NCBI GenBank assembly: GCA_020137815.1
Contig: CM035354.1
Coordinates: forward strand, 7,063,987-7,127,986
Reading direction: 5' to 3'
Source of the DNA: Hormiphora californensis
Lineage: Eukaryota > Ctenophora > Tentaculata > Cydippida > Pleurobrachiidae
Length of the DNA: 64,000 nt
Part shown: positions 1 through 27,939 of the stretch, in pieces
How positions within the stretch are numbered: position 1 is the stretch's first letter
How the letters are laid out: the number at the start of each line of letters is the position of its first letter
Notes under the pieces: model-generated
What the model saw: only the letters and a program-made list of their open reading frames with translations
What the model was told of the DNA's origin: nothing
The model's database searches: none
Position numbers and translations under genes: made by a program

Positions 1-66
1 TCGTAGTCTTACCATACATTCTCAGATCTATTTGCCAACCCTTTTAGCCCCATTAGTATCGAAACG

Positions 67-1423
67 ATGAGTAATTGTCAAAGTGAAACAGACGACTCAA
101 AATGCAGCAAATCAATGGACAGTTGGACCTTCCACACAGAGCTATCTCCAAGGTTAACGGCACTAGAGAACTCATTGATACATAGTAAACAGCACTTCGC
201 CACTTCTTCACCTTATAATACTTTTAGACTGAATGAGATTGTGAGCAGTAAAGGATGGAAAACACTAGATCTCAGCGACCTCCTTTCACTACGGGGTGTC
301 GATTATTTAGGACCCATTGAGTACACGGATATTTGTTTGGCGTGGATTGAGTGTCACCAGCCTGACCAGGAAACTTTCAACCTAATTTGGGAGAGTGTGC
401 CCATTGGGCGACTCAGTGAGAGGTTAGTAATTCTAGTACAGTCGGACACCGATATACCGGCCACCGATTTACCGGATACCCCGTCACCCCAATTTACCGG
501 ATAAGACACTTTCCACCGAGCAAGCATCCTTGTAAATCGGGGTCTGACTGTACCACATGAAAAGTGGTCCACATTACAATTGTGTACTACAATAGTTAGT
601 TATGTGACTAATTCTAATAGGTTCGTGGACGATCTTATGAATCACATCCGGGACCAGCTGCACTATAAGATGCAGTGCCGGCACCGGTCTGGATCAGGGT
701 TCTCTTCATACACGTTCGAGTTCAATCCTGCTGAGGTGAAATCGAGGAAGAAGTGCTGGAGAGAATGTTGGAGAGAGTGGCATGGTACGTTATGGTTATG
801 ACTTATGACTTAGTGACATAGACACATGTGCGAGATAGAATTCATGGGACAAAGCGTGATCTGGAACGTGCTAATGTTTCAACTAGTTAAATCTCTCACT
901 CTCCCTCTCTCTCCTAGGTGACCATTGTTATTTCAAGTCAGTCAACTTCAAGAAGTTCGACAATTTGGGAATTCTAAGGACACCTATGCGAAAAGCGGTC
1001 GAAACCTGTGGGAAAATTGCAAGGCAACATATCCCTACCCCCATTGGCCCACTTTCCCCATTTACCCCCTGTCCTCATCAACCCCTTCCCCCACTACCCC
1101 CTGGTACTGTTTTACATTGGTGGGGGTGGACAGAGACTTGGACTTACCGAATTCTAAACCCCGCCGATTACAATAACCCTGGGGAGTTCGATAGTGCGGA
1201 TATTCAAAATGATGAGTGGTGTAGAAGGTCTTTTGTCAGTTTGTCTACCAACACCATTGAGGAATTTGTGGAGAAAATGTACAAGGATGGTGGGTCAAAA
1301 CACTTGGCGTGTAGTATACAGTATGACATGGTAGATCATACCACACCGAGGGATAATGAGGATAGGAAGAGTGGGTGTGGGTTGTGTCATTACTGTAGGA
1401 CCACCAAACAGCTTACACAGTAG
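67..1423 (+). CDS. Unknown three-exon gene, about 341 aa
   Basis: Exons 67-422, 621-784 and 918-1423 join in phase (2, then 1) at clean GT/AG sites and give one reading frame of about 341 residues ending at TAG. That phase agreement is the main evidence for a real gene. The protein has no signal peptide or membrane segment. A proline-rich middle (about 230-250) is followed by a Trp-rich patch (HWWGWTETW) and, near the C-terminus, a CGLCHYC cysteine cluster that might bind metal. I do not recognise the family. The ATG at 67 has an in-frame stop at 4-6, but a possible acceptor near 25 means a 5' exon could lie outside the window. The function is unknown. Confidence 0.6.
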
Positions 1424-3166
1424 GTACTAAGATGGCTGATTATTATAGTAGATGCTTAGTGCTGGGACCATCAGATTTCATAATTACTACTATTGGGTAG
1501 GCGGATTGCCGCTAAAGTGCCAATAACTAATTTACTAATCACCAGAAGTTTTGAATGACGGCAGTTGTTTTTTTGAATATGTGGACACGTTAAATCAATC
1601 AATTAGTTTTTGTATGAAACTGCAGGGAAAACAATGAAACAATAAAATCTGCAGGTAGACTGAAAACGTAGACGTGGTATGTATTCTTTTTATCAGGATT
1701 TGTATGTGTATCACCTGTAAACATAAACTTTATTATGATACTGTTTAGATCATTGTAAAACGAAAAATAATTAAAAAATAGTTCAAGTAATGCATTTACC
1801 TTTGGTTTCAAGGTACACATGTGGTGATTTAAGGGTCTGGGATAAGGGCGGTGTATTCCAAATGTGATTCTTCAGCTTTTAGTTCTGTTGATATAAGTAT
1901 CCAGAAAGTCAGATTGGAGATTTGCTTGTTTCGACCTGAAAGTGATTGTTGATTAATAAATGGTATGAATTTGAACTTATCTGCTAACAAGCAAACAGGC
2001 CAAATCAATTAATTTAGAAATTTAAATCAGAAGTCAAAACTCACTATGGTAGCATGTAATGTAAAGTGTTGTAGTCACGTAACGTAGCTCTAAATAGCTG
2101 GTTTGACAGCAAGTTACTGGGGTGCTCGTGTTGTGAACTGGGAAGTTCTTGAAACTGAAAACGATAAAAAAAAAGGTGGTTGAAGGCTATAATTGACTCT
2201 GGGATTATTGCTTTAAGCTGATAAGCTGTTAATCAATTCTCACCAGTAGGTCAAATATTCAAAAGTGTGGCAGGTGCTCGTGTCGATCCAAGGTACCCAG
2301 TAGATAGCAGGGCGAATAACTTCACTAGGTTCCTTTAGTCTGCATTGATATACCGAGGAAGTGTAAATAAGTAGGTATGTGCTCGTTTCTGCTGAACCTG
2401 AAATGATATTTATTTTAAACTTCCAAACAATAATATTCAAACTAGCACTCACAGTCATATCTAGTTTTCACAATTAGAATAATTACAAATCATTCAAAAC
2501 TCACCATGATAGTCTGCGATGGAAAGTGTAGTCGATTAAAAAGCTGGTTCTGTGTGGACGCGATCGTGGTGCTCATGTTTTGGCTCGGTACACTTGGTTT
2601 TAAAAACTGAAAATGATAAAAAGGGGGTTGAAGGCTATAATTGACTCTGGGAATATTGCTGAGCTGTTAAACTGTTCATCAAATCTCACCAGTGTAATAT
2701 TATGATGGTTCTAAGGTGTGGTCGGTGCTCGTTTGGATAGATAGTCATGAATGGTTCCTAGCTGAAAATGGGTCGATTAGAACAAGAAATTGCAGATTAG
2801 AACTAAAACAGGAGACTCTGAACAACTAACCTGCAGGATTGGTGTGTTGTTGTGGAGAGAGAGATGTTACTGATGGGTTTCTAGTTTATGTTAAATTTCG
2901 TGGATGGGTGTTGGGATTGGGTCGGGCCGTCAGGAATGGAGTGTAGCTGGAGAGTTGAGGCAGGGCGCTGCTTTGGTGGTTCCTTTGCCTTCGCCTGAGA
3001 AAAAGGGAACACTGTTACTTGTTAGGATACATAAATCAGGCAAAATCTGTTTACTACAAAGCAACGATGTTTACAAGGGGTTTAGAACTGATGTCTGATT
3101 AAAACGAACCTCTGTGTAGCCCCATGTGAAGGCATATTGGGAGCTGCCACCATGAAGCACCACCCC
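1424..3166. other. Non-coding interval
   Basis: Between the unknown gene and the coiled-coil cluster I see no convincing exon. Short open frames here show no splice context or family resemblance. The interval is AT-rich and carries the degenerate direct repeat listed separately. Confidence 0.5.
2045..2735 (+). repeat. Degenerate direct repeat, two units of about 240 bp
   Basis: Two units near 2045-2290 and 2500-2735 share an ordered series of blocks. These include GAAGGCTATAATTGACTCTG (about 2183 and 2629), an upstream ACTGAAAA(C/T)GATAAAAA block, GTGCTC(G/A)TGTT, and a downstream block ending in TCTCACCAGT. Spacing differs by small indels. It is either a local tandem duplication or two copies of a dispersed repeat. 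No coding content was seen. Confidence 0.6.
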
Positions 3167-3837
3167 CTACACCATCATCTCTGCAGTCTGAACTCCCCGA
3201 CTGGCACAGGGGGTTCCCGGTACCAGATCCTGGTACAGTTCAAGTCCTTTCTCCATAATAGACTGCTGTCCTACCAGCAGCCCAACAGCTGCCTGGCGCT
3301 GATCCTTCTCTATGTCAAAGAGGACCACCTCCAGCTCTTGCAGCTTAATATCGGTGTCCTGCACTCGCAGCTGTGTATCGTGCAGTTGCTGGATAGTATC
3401 CTCCAGCTGCTTGTGGGTTTGATGGTGGAGATCTCCGACTTTCTGATGAAAATTATTATCGGTAAAATAAGGGGAAGAAGGGTTCAAAATTTACGATTGG
3501 TACAAAAAATGATGTGATTTTAGAAACTTACGCCGAACAGACGGGTGAATGGTTTGACGATTCCTTTCACCCCCTGGATCTCCTCCACAATCACATTGAT
3601 TGCTTGGATAACAACACTGTCAATCCTCTTCTTCAGCTCCGTAATGGAATCTTTACTTGCGAAAGTCTCCATTCCCTTCTCAAGGTCGTTCAGACGATGA
3701 TTTAGTTCCTCGCTCTTAGCTGTGAACATATCCATCTGACTGGTCGTGGTCCTCTTCATCAATAAGATGATGGCCACCTGGGTGGCCAACATTACCACTG
3801 CAAAGGCAGCCAAAGATATCAGTAGGATGGTTTCCAT
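3167..3837 (-). CDS. Small membrane-anchored coiled-coil protein (intact copy)
   Basis: Exon 1 is 3837-3532 and exon 2 is 3442-3167, joined in phase 0 (GGC|GTAAGT donor, TTTTCATCAG acceptor), giving 193 residues. The N-terminus is one hydrophobic segment (about residues 5-28, ISLAAFAVVMLATQVAIILL) followed by KR, as in a single-pass membrane anchor or uncleaved signal anchor. The rest is heptad-like and rich in Leu, Glu, Lys and Gln, predicting two coiled coils, one per exon. It ends GVQTAEMMV. Decayed paralogues follow at 5.5-8.1 kb, so this is one member of a tandem family. It is the only copy here with an intact start, frame and splice sites. I do not recognise the family; a role as a membrane-tethered oligomer is inference from shape only. 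Confidence 0.65.
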
Positions 3838-3980
3838 GTTGAACAGAACGAACAGTAAATTAAACGAAATGTGAGTGATTTAACCAGAAATGGTAACTGC
3901 ACGTGCTGTTTGTGTCCTCTAATATGTGAGCTTTAGTTACCTTGGCAACACGTGCAGTACCAGTTTTTACATTCCAGAGC

Positions 3981-5291
3981 TTAAGGGTACACCTGGCGTT
4001 TTTCATCATCGAGTGCCCAACCAAATGACTTCACCAGGGTTTAGGTCATACAAAATGGACCTCAAATATGCAATTTTAGCCCTAAAGTCGAATTCATATT
4101 TTTGCTACAGCCTATTTTCAAAGTGGCGTTTTTTCAATTTTTGTTGGAATTTTTAACCTCAGGACCACTTTTTTTGAGATAGAAACATTAAATTCTTGAA
4201 ATTTGAAGAGAATATAAAGGTGAATAAGCCCAAAGAAGGATTTTTGAAATGGAGCTTATTTCTGGCCATGAGAAGGGTTTACTTTTTTGCTTCTTTGACA
4301 CGCTGGCTGAGAATGTTCCCATGCTTCATTAGAGATGAAAATCTGGAAATAGTTGCTCAAAACGATTATCTATGTGGCCCAAAAATTTTGGAACTTTCCC
4401 GTCAAAGATGTGGTGTACAGAGCTTGTTTTGTGAAACCCGTCTTTTTGAAAAAGAGAGGAATTCCCTGTATCTCCAAAACGGATGATCGTAGAGACCTGG
4501 GACCAAGCTTAATCGATTCAGAAGGTCCGATTTTGGGGGGGTCTTCTGAGAGACATTTTGCTCCTACTCCAACCGTTTTTGCTGTAATTGCGAAAAAGGT
4601 ATCAGCAAGTAAGGGGGAAATCAGCCCGAAGCAGGCTACTGGAATAGAGTTGTTCCCCCTTTTCATAGAATTGGTTTTTTGCAATTACAGCAAAAACGGT
4701 TGGAGTAGGAGCAAAATGTCTCTCAGAAGACCCCCCCAAAATCGGACCTTCTGAATCGATTAAGTTTGGTCCCAGGTCTCTACGATCATCCGTTTTGGAG
4801 ATACAGGGAATTCCTCTCTTTTTCAAAAAGACGGGTTTCACAAAACAAGCTCTGTACACCACATCTTTGGCGGGAAAGTTCCAAAATTTTTGGGCCACAT
4901 AGATAATCGTTTTGAGCAACTATTTCCAGATTTTCATCTCTAATGAAGCATGGGAAAATTCTCAGCCAGCGTGTCAAAGAAGCAAAAAAGTAAACCCTTC
5001 TCATGGCCAGAAATAAGCTCCATTTCAAAAATCCTTCTTTGGGCTTATTCACCTTTATATTCTCTTCAAATTCCAAGAATTTAATGTTTCTATCTCAAAA
5101 AAAGTGGTCCTGAGGTTAAAAATTCCAACAAAAATTGAAAAAACGCCACTTTGAAAATAGGCTGTAGCAAAAATATGAATTCGACTTTAGGGCTAAAATT
5201 GCATATTTGAGGTCCATTTTGTATGACCTAAACCCTGGTGAAGTCATTTGGTTGGGCACTCGATTATGAAAAACGCCAGGTGTACCCTTAA
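3981..5291. mobile_element. TTAA-flanked long foldback (MITE-like) element
   Basis: The two halves are near-perfect inverted copies of about 610 bp around a spacer near 4598-4672. The ends read TTAA-GGGTACACCTGGCG (from 3981) and the reverse complement closing with TTAA at 5288-5291. The TTAA duplications are the target signature of piggyBac-type transposases, so this looks like a non-autonomous piggyBac-mobilised element. Open frames on both strands inside it mirror each other and are a by-product of the palindrome, not genes. Confidence 0.85.
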
Positions 5292-5564
5292 GCCCTGTTT
5301 AGAAGTTTGTTGTTGTTTCCATTGTTCACACCGGTTGTGTGGGAGGGTGTAACACAGCCCCAAAAGTCACCGTATTTTCTTGAAGAACATGACACAGAAG
5401 ACGATCATAACCATGATAACTGGTCCATCCTTTTTGGCACATTTTGGCACATTTGGCACATTTGTAACTAGAATACAATTGGTTACGCAGTTTGTAGACT
5501 CCAAATTTAAAGCACTTTCACCCTCTGCCAGTCATCTACCGTTATTCCAACACATTGCACAGAG

Positions 5565-5943
5565 AATTCACTATACACAAAAGTTTGGTTTTGGAAAAGA
5601 TAAACATGAAATAACATTTTCAAATAAGATTTTATCAACAAAGTTGGCTAATTCCATCATTCCACAAAATTCGTTTCCTACACTTTCGATCCTCTTCTTG
5701 ACACCCAACATGATGTCCTTTTTAGCAACGGTATCCTTCCTAGCCAAAGAATCAAATCCTTTTTCAAGATCTCTGAGGCGGTTGTTGAATGCTTCACTTT
5801 TGGCTGCGAACAAATCTATCTGGCTGGTAGTATGCTTCAGCTGCTTTGTCCCGTTTCTTTTATCAAAAAGATAACGACGATTTGGCTTGCCAACATAACA
5901 ACCGTGAAGATAGCTACTCCAATCAAAGTGATGGAGTCCATGG
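5565..5943 (-). pseudogene. Decayed coiled-coil paralogue, exon 1 type
   Basis: The minus strand from 5943 reads MDSITLIGVAIFTVVMLASQ, matching the membrane anchor of the intact gene at 3.8 kb, and then the FAAKSEAFNNRLRDLEKG coiled coil. The two parts are in different frames. Compared with the sister copy near 7.87 kb, one base is missing in the run TTGAT-AAAAGAAACGG (about 5868-5872). The usual C-terminal exon-1 block ending in TRLFG is not found. I call it a frameshifted, truncated pseudogene. Confidence 0.6.
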
Positions 5944-6006
5944 TAACTTTGGTAACAAAATTAAACGTAAAACGATTGAAGAATCCAGAAATGGACGTGA
6001 ACCTCC

Positions 6007-6500
6007 TTACACCATCATTTCTGCTGTCTGTACTCCCCAGCTATCACAAGGGGTGCCCGGCGGTGCTAGTTCCTGGTACAGCTCAAACGCTTTTTCCTGC
6101 ATGGCTTGCTGCCCAAGAAGCAGCCCAATAGCTGCCTCTTGTACCTTGATGTCTGCATCTTGCACTCTTGTACCTTGATGTCTGCATCTTGCACTCTTAA
6201 CTGAGTGTCATGCAGTTGTTGCAGGGTCTCCTGCAGCTGCTGGTCGTGCGTGTGCTGGTGTAGGTCTCCAACTTTCTGATGAAAATGATTATCGGTAAAA
6301 TAGGGGGAAGGATGGTTCAAGATGCCAGATACGAAATTTACGATTGGAACAAAAAGTGATGTGAATTTAGAAACTTACCCCGAAAAGACGGGTAAATGGT
6401 TTGGCAATCGCTTTCACCCCTTGGACGAGGTCTTCCACAACGCGAACCTCCTCCACAATTGCGTTGGTTGCCTGGATAACAACCGTCTCGATTTTTTCCC
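6007..6500 (-). pseudogene. Decayed coiled-coil paralogue (exon 2 plus 3' part of exon 1)
   Basis: Exon-1 sequence from 6500 reads EKIETVVIQATNAIVEE and ends PFTRLFG before a GTAAGTTTC donor near 6376. Exon 2 begins KVGDLHQHTHD (about 6278) and would end at the TAA at 6007-6009. Exon 2 contains a tandem duplication of about 29 bp (6140-6200, GTACCTTGATGTCTGCATC twice) that breaks the frame. The 5' part of exon 1, including the membrane anchor, is absent, and the break coincides with the cruciform insert at 6498-6566. Confidence 0.6.
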
Positions 6501-6566
6501 TGCCCGGGTGAATGCCGAAGGCATTCACCCGGATGCCTTTTTACTTTGTAAAAAGGCATAGCAGGG
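6498..6566. mobile_element. Three-way-junction hairpin insert
   Basis: An outer stem CCCTGC/GCAGGG (6498-6503 with 6561-6566) encloses two perfect hairpins placed back to back. One is 13 bp, CCGGGTGAATGCC with a GAA loop (6504-6532). The other is 12 bp, ATGCCTTTTTAC with a TTT loop (6533-6559). Almost every base is paired. The same architecture recurs elsewhere in the window, so it is listed as a putative mobile cruciform. It truncates a coiled-coil paralogue. Confidence 0.55.
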
Positions 6567-6918
6567 TTAGAATTCGAAAACGACATTTTGGTATACTAAC
6601 TAATCGGTAGAGGGACCATTTTGGTCACACTTTTGTTGCGAGGGCAACGGTGTAGCAACTAAAGCCGCGCACACAGTTACGAGCTGCTCCTTCATAAACC
6701 ACTTCATTGGCACGTTTTCAGGAAATGTGTGGCGCGCAATGTGGCGGCGTGGCGCGCAATTTAGTGCTACTAAAACACAAGGATTTGCTCTATACTGTTT
6801 GTGTGATATATAGATGATCGGGATTTGGTGTCCCGCTTGCTGCTACAGCGGATCTAGTCATGATTCCTTTCTTCATAGATTCACATGGCAGGGAAATTCA
6901 GCATTATGTTAGAACATA

Positions 6919-7230
6919 ATGCAAATAATTCTTGTTCTCATGACAGCCAGCATGATGTCTTTCTTTGCATCTGCAATGGTCTCCTTCCTAGCCAGAGAAT
7001 CAAAAAGGTTTGACAATGCCTTTCACCCCTTCGACCTCCTTGACAATGACATTGGTTGCATTGGATACTATAGTTGGCTGATTCCATCATTTAGCTCGCT
7101 GTCAATCCTGATCCTCTTCTTTAAGATCGGTGATGGAATCCTTTATAGCTAAAGTTTCCATTCCTTTCCCAAGGCCTTAGAGTCGATCCTTAATTCCTTA
7201 CTTTTAGTCGTGAAGGCGTCCACCATGGTG
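6919..7230 (-). pseudogene. Fragment of coiled-coil paralogue exon 1
   Basis: The minus strand carries recognisable but frame-broken blocks of the coiled-coil exon 1: SKELRIDS, an out-of-frame METLAIKDSITDLK, and near 7010-7050 the NVIV-KEVEGVKGIV type end. Stops and indels interrupt it. It has no start or membrane segment. It is a relic of a further tandem copy. Confidence 0.45.
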
Positions 7231-7239
7231 TACCACCTC

Positions 7240-7924
7240 TTACACCATCATTTCTGCTGTCTGTACTCCCCGACTAGCACAGGGGATGCCCGGTACCAGG
7301 TCCTTGTACAGCTCAGACGCTTTGTCCATCATTGACTGCAGCTGCCCTAACAGCAGCCCAACAGCTGCCTGACGGTGGTCTTTCTCCATGTCCATGAGAA
7401 CCACCTCCAGCTGTTGAACTTTTAGGTCGGTATCCTGTACCCTTAGCTGCGTGTCAAGCAGCTGGTCGTGGGTGTGTTGGTGTAGGTCTCCTACTTTCTG
7501 ATGAAAATGATTATTGGTAAAATAAGGGGGAAGGAGGGTTCAAGATGCCTATACAAAACTTACGATTGGTACAAAAACTTGCGATTGGTACAAAATGATG
7601 TGATTTTAGAAACTTACCCCGAAAAGTCGAGTGAATGGTTCCACAATGCCTTTCACTCCTTCAATCTCCTAGACAATGACATTAGTTGCTTGGAGAACAA
7701 CATTGTCGATCCTCTTCTTTATTTCCGTCTTGGCATCAATGACGGATTCTTTATTTGCCAAAGAATCAATTCCCTTCTCAATGTCACTGAGTCGGTCAAT
7801 TAGTTCCGTACTTTTAGCCGTGAAGACTTCCACTTGTCTGTTGCCCTGTGCTAGTTGTTGTTCGCCGTTTCTTTTGATCAAATGGATGATCACGATTTGG
7901 GTTGCCAACATTACAACTGGAATG
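7240..7924 (-). pseudogene. Coiled-coil paralogue with premature stop
   Basis: Exon 1 (about 7924-7628) reads VVMLATQIVIIHLIKR, then a coiled coil, then LQATNVIV-stop-EIEGVKGIV. The TAG near 7671 replaces the GAG codon seen in the intact copy. The first half of the membrane anchor is also missing upstream. Exon 2 (7497-7240) is fully open, from KVGDLHQHTHDQ to GVQTAEMMV and a TAA stop. Splice sites match the intact gene. This is probably a recent pseudogene, unless the TAG is an assembly error. Confidence 0.6.
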
Positions 7925-8700
7925 GTTTAGAAGTTGGCTGATTCCACCATTTAGCTCGCTGCCAATCCTCTTCTTCCCGTAATGGTATCCTTTTTAGCCA
8001 AAGAATCCAATCCTTTTTCAAGGAGGTCCTTGAGGCGGTTGTTGAATGCTTATGTTGGTGAAGTTCTCCGACTTTCAGACGAAGATTCCATGATGAGATG
8101 AGCAGGAGTGTATGTTGCAGAGCGAAACGAAAGGTGATTATATCCATTATGATATCGAGAGTTTATCTCCAGGCTGCTCCTTCATAAAACCATGTGTAAT
8201 GGAGTAGAACAATCTTTCTAGAATTGTCCTCAGTTTTAGCCTCCAGGTTGCTCCTTTATAAAACCGTGTGTTATCGAGTAGAATAACTATCCTCGGTTTT
8301 GGCTCTTTCTGGCTGACCTCATATTTCATATTCTCATTGTTTTTCATGCGGCATGGTCTATGTCCCACGATTGGTCACACTCTGAGATGTTAGTTGACGG
8401 AGCGCGCGGTGTTGTTTTGGTAGAAGAACGCGCGCAGGTGTACAAGCGTGGGAAATGTATAGCGGTGAATTGTTGTTGACCGTGAAATGTACAATTATTG
8501 TACAAAATCGAAACTGGAACACAATTGGTTACGCAGTATGCAGACTTGTAGTTTTAGGCACATGCCAGTCCTCTATACCGTTGTTCCAACACATAGAGAA
8601 ATCGCTAAACACAAAAGTTTGGTTTTGGAAAAGATAAACATGAAATAACATTTTCAAATATAAGATTTAGAGTCCATGAATCACAACAATATTGTCCACG
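7925..8700. other. Patchwork of coiled-coil relics and short repeats
   Basis: This stretch holds shuffled pieces of the coiled-coil family on the minus strand (KVGELHQH near 8065, and an out-of-frame SLAKKDTIT near 7980-8020). Two copies of a GGCTGCTCCTTCATAAAACC-like block lie near 8172 and 8246. At 8505-8665 is a second copy of sequence also found at 5470-5640 (ACAATTGGTTACGCAGT and AAGTTTGGTTTTGGAAAAGA). No intact gene was seen. Confidence 0.5.
8172..8190 (+). repeat. Dispersed CTGCTCCTTCATAAA motif
   Basis: This is one of eight near-identical sites: plus strand at 6683, 8174, 8249, 14164 and 62067; minus strand near 20490, 23940 and 25455. The core is TGCTCC-TT(C/T)ATAAA. The sites lie in introns, relic DNA, two kinds of synthase exon in opposite orientation, and the 5' flank of the 61.3-kb gene. 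No function is known to me. Confidence 0.6.
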
Positions 8701-25993
<17,293 letters not shown>

Positions 25994-26572
25994 GACGGGA
26001 AATAAGGGTTGTGAGACTGGGAGGGTGAGAGTGGGTCTCTCTCTCCCCCTCTCTCTATCTCTCTCTATCTTTCTCTCTCCCTCCCTCTCTCTCACACAAG
26101 AGGGGTATGACACCATTATTGGTGCTCACTGCTCCAGGGGTACTAGTGATGATACTATTGGTAACTACTCACTAAAAAGGAGGATTTTCTCACTCTCCCT
26201 CTCTCTCTCTCTCACAGTGTTGCTCTCTTTCTCTCCCCAAAGGGGGGTCCTCCTCTCGCTCTCTCACTGATTCTCTGAGTAATATGCGCCTCTCTCGATA
26301 CTACTATATCACTTAGACCAGCTGGTCCCTCTCTCAAGATCCATCGACCACCAGGAGGGGAAATCATGGGAGAAAGAGACATTGATGTAATTCTTGGATT
26401 TAGACACGCTAGAGAAAGCCTCACAGAGATCCTTCTGGTTGTTTTGGAATACTTTAAAGTCTGAGGCTAGGTAAAGAAATTTGAGGAAGATAAACGTGGT
26501 GGGAAGAATGGCTATCTTTTATTTGGTAAGCATATATTTGTTGTATATCGGGTGAAAAGTGAGCAAACCTCA

Positions 26573-26659
<87 letters not shown>

Positions 26660-26669
26660 ACTCACTCAC

Positions 26670-26725
<56 letters not shown>

Positions 26726-26820
26726 ACTTGCTGTGTGTCTTGCTGATTCTCTCGCTGTAGGCTTGCGCATCACTGAACGACTTATGAGTGTGTAGAGTGT
26801 ACACAATATGCCTGACTTGT
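25994..26820. other. Synthase 5' flank with (CT)n tracts
   Basis: Upstream of the synthase ATG lie pyrimidine-rich repeats at about 26036-26097, 26195-26245 and, most strikingly, 26575-26722 (almost pure CT, with a CACT block inside). No conserved coding segment was seen. The region between synthase and the divergent plus-strand gene at 27.9 kb probably contains both promoters. Confidence 0.5.
26575..26722. repeat. (CT)n microsatellite
   Basis: About 150 bp of CT repeats are interrupted by ACTC units near 26656-26673. Ser-Leu and Glu-Arg open frames here are translation artefacts. Confidence 0.95.
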
Positions 26821-26825
26821 TATAC

Positions 26826-27772
26826 TAGTAGAGTCGATAAGAACACTCACCTCCTCCGATTTCAGTGAAACTTCTCACATGCTAACATATGATAATGGAG
26901 GTACAAATACCGCTTATTTTAGGTCCGAAAAACTTTTGGTTCGTTAATTATCGCTAATTGAAAAACGCCAAAAATGGGCTAAAATGGCCCTTAAGGTGGA
27001 TTTGAAATTTTGGAGTTGGAACTCCAGACTTCGTACAGGTGTCCGCTAGGATGCCAATATGCACCACAGGCGGGCTCAGGCCTAAATTCGTCCGAATTTT
27101 TGCGTAAGGCCGGATGGCGTGAATTTTGGTCACGTGATTTGGGCAAAAAATCAGTTTTTTGCTATTTGTGCCTTTCCTGCACGCCGGAGATGAAAAATAA
27201 GGCCATTTCCTCTCATTTATTTTTCTTTCTGCATCGATTAAGCAGGCTATGAACCTCCCTTACTTCAACGGTTCAGAAGTTAGAGTTTTGCAAAAAAAGA
27301 GCGGGAGACTAGATGGCGTCAATTTTGTAAGGCGATTTGTGTCTTTCCTGTGCGTCTGGGATGAAAAATGATGTCAAAACGTGTCATTTTCATCATATTC
27401 TGCATCGATTAAGCAGGTTATAAACATCCCTTACTTGAGCGGTTCAGAAGTTAGCCGAGGTCACGTGACCAAGATTTACGCCATCCGGTCTTACGCAAAA
27501 ATTCGGACGAATTTAGGCCTGAGCCCGCCTGTGGTGCATATTGGCATCCTAGCGGACACCTGTACGAAGTCTGGAGTTCCAACTCCAAAATTTCAAATCC
27601 ACCTTAAGGGCCATTTTAGCCCATTTTTGGCGTTTTTCAATTAGCGATAATTAACGAACCAAAAACTTTTTGGACCTAAAATAAGCGGTATTTGTACCTC
27701 CATTATCATATTTTAGCATGTGAGAAGTTTTACTGAAATCGGAGGAGGTGAGTGTTCTTATCGACTCTACTA
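26826..27772. mobile_element. Foldback element, about 0.95 kb
   Basis: The ends TAGTAGAGTCGATAAGAACA and its reverse complement bound two long inverted arms. The left arm contains GGAGGTACAAATACCGCTTA (26897), mirrored at about 27685-27706, and the arms continue inward to about 27130 and 27470. The short flanks TATAC and TACAG allow a TA target duplication. It encodes nothing recognisable and looks like a non-autonomous DNA transposon (MITE). Confidence 0.75.
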
Positions 27773-27939
27773 TACAGTACGTGATTCCACACGACGACAC
27801 TGCTCGACCCGACTCCCGAGGATACAAAATAACCCCTTAGTGCCGGCAAGGGAGGGTTAACTCTCTACGAGAAGGAGGGGTAAAAGGAGGGGTTGTGGTT
27901 CTTGTCACCCGGTAAGGGTCTTGTTGAGTGAATCCCAAC

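Noticed and set aside
4196-5076. Mirror-image open frames on both strands (MKFEENIKVNKPKEG / MEFEENIKVNKPKEG)
   Set aside because: They are the same non-coding arm of the foldback element read from each side.
5380-5874. 164-codon plus-strand open frame
   Set aside because: It is the antisense of the decayed coiled-coil paralogue; the minus strand carries the family motifs.
27010-27644. Two opposite open frames of 80-87 codons
   Set aside because: They are mirror images within the foldback element at 26826-27772.
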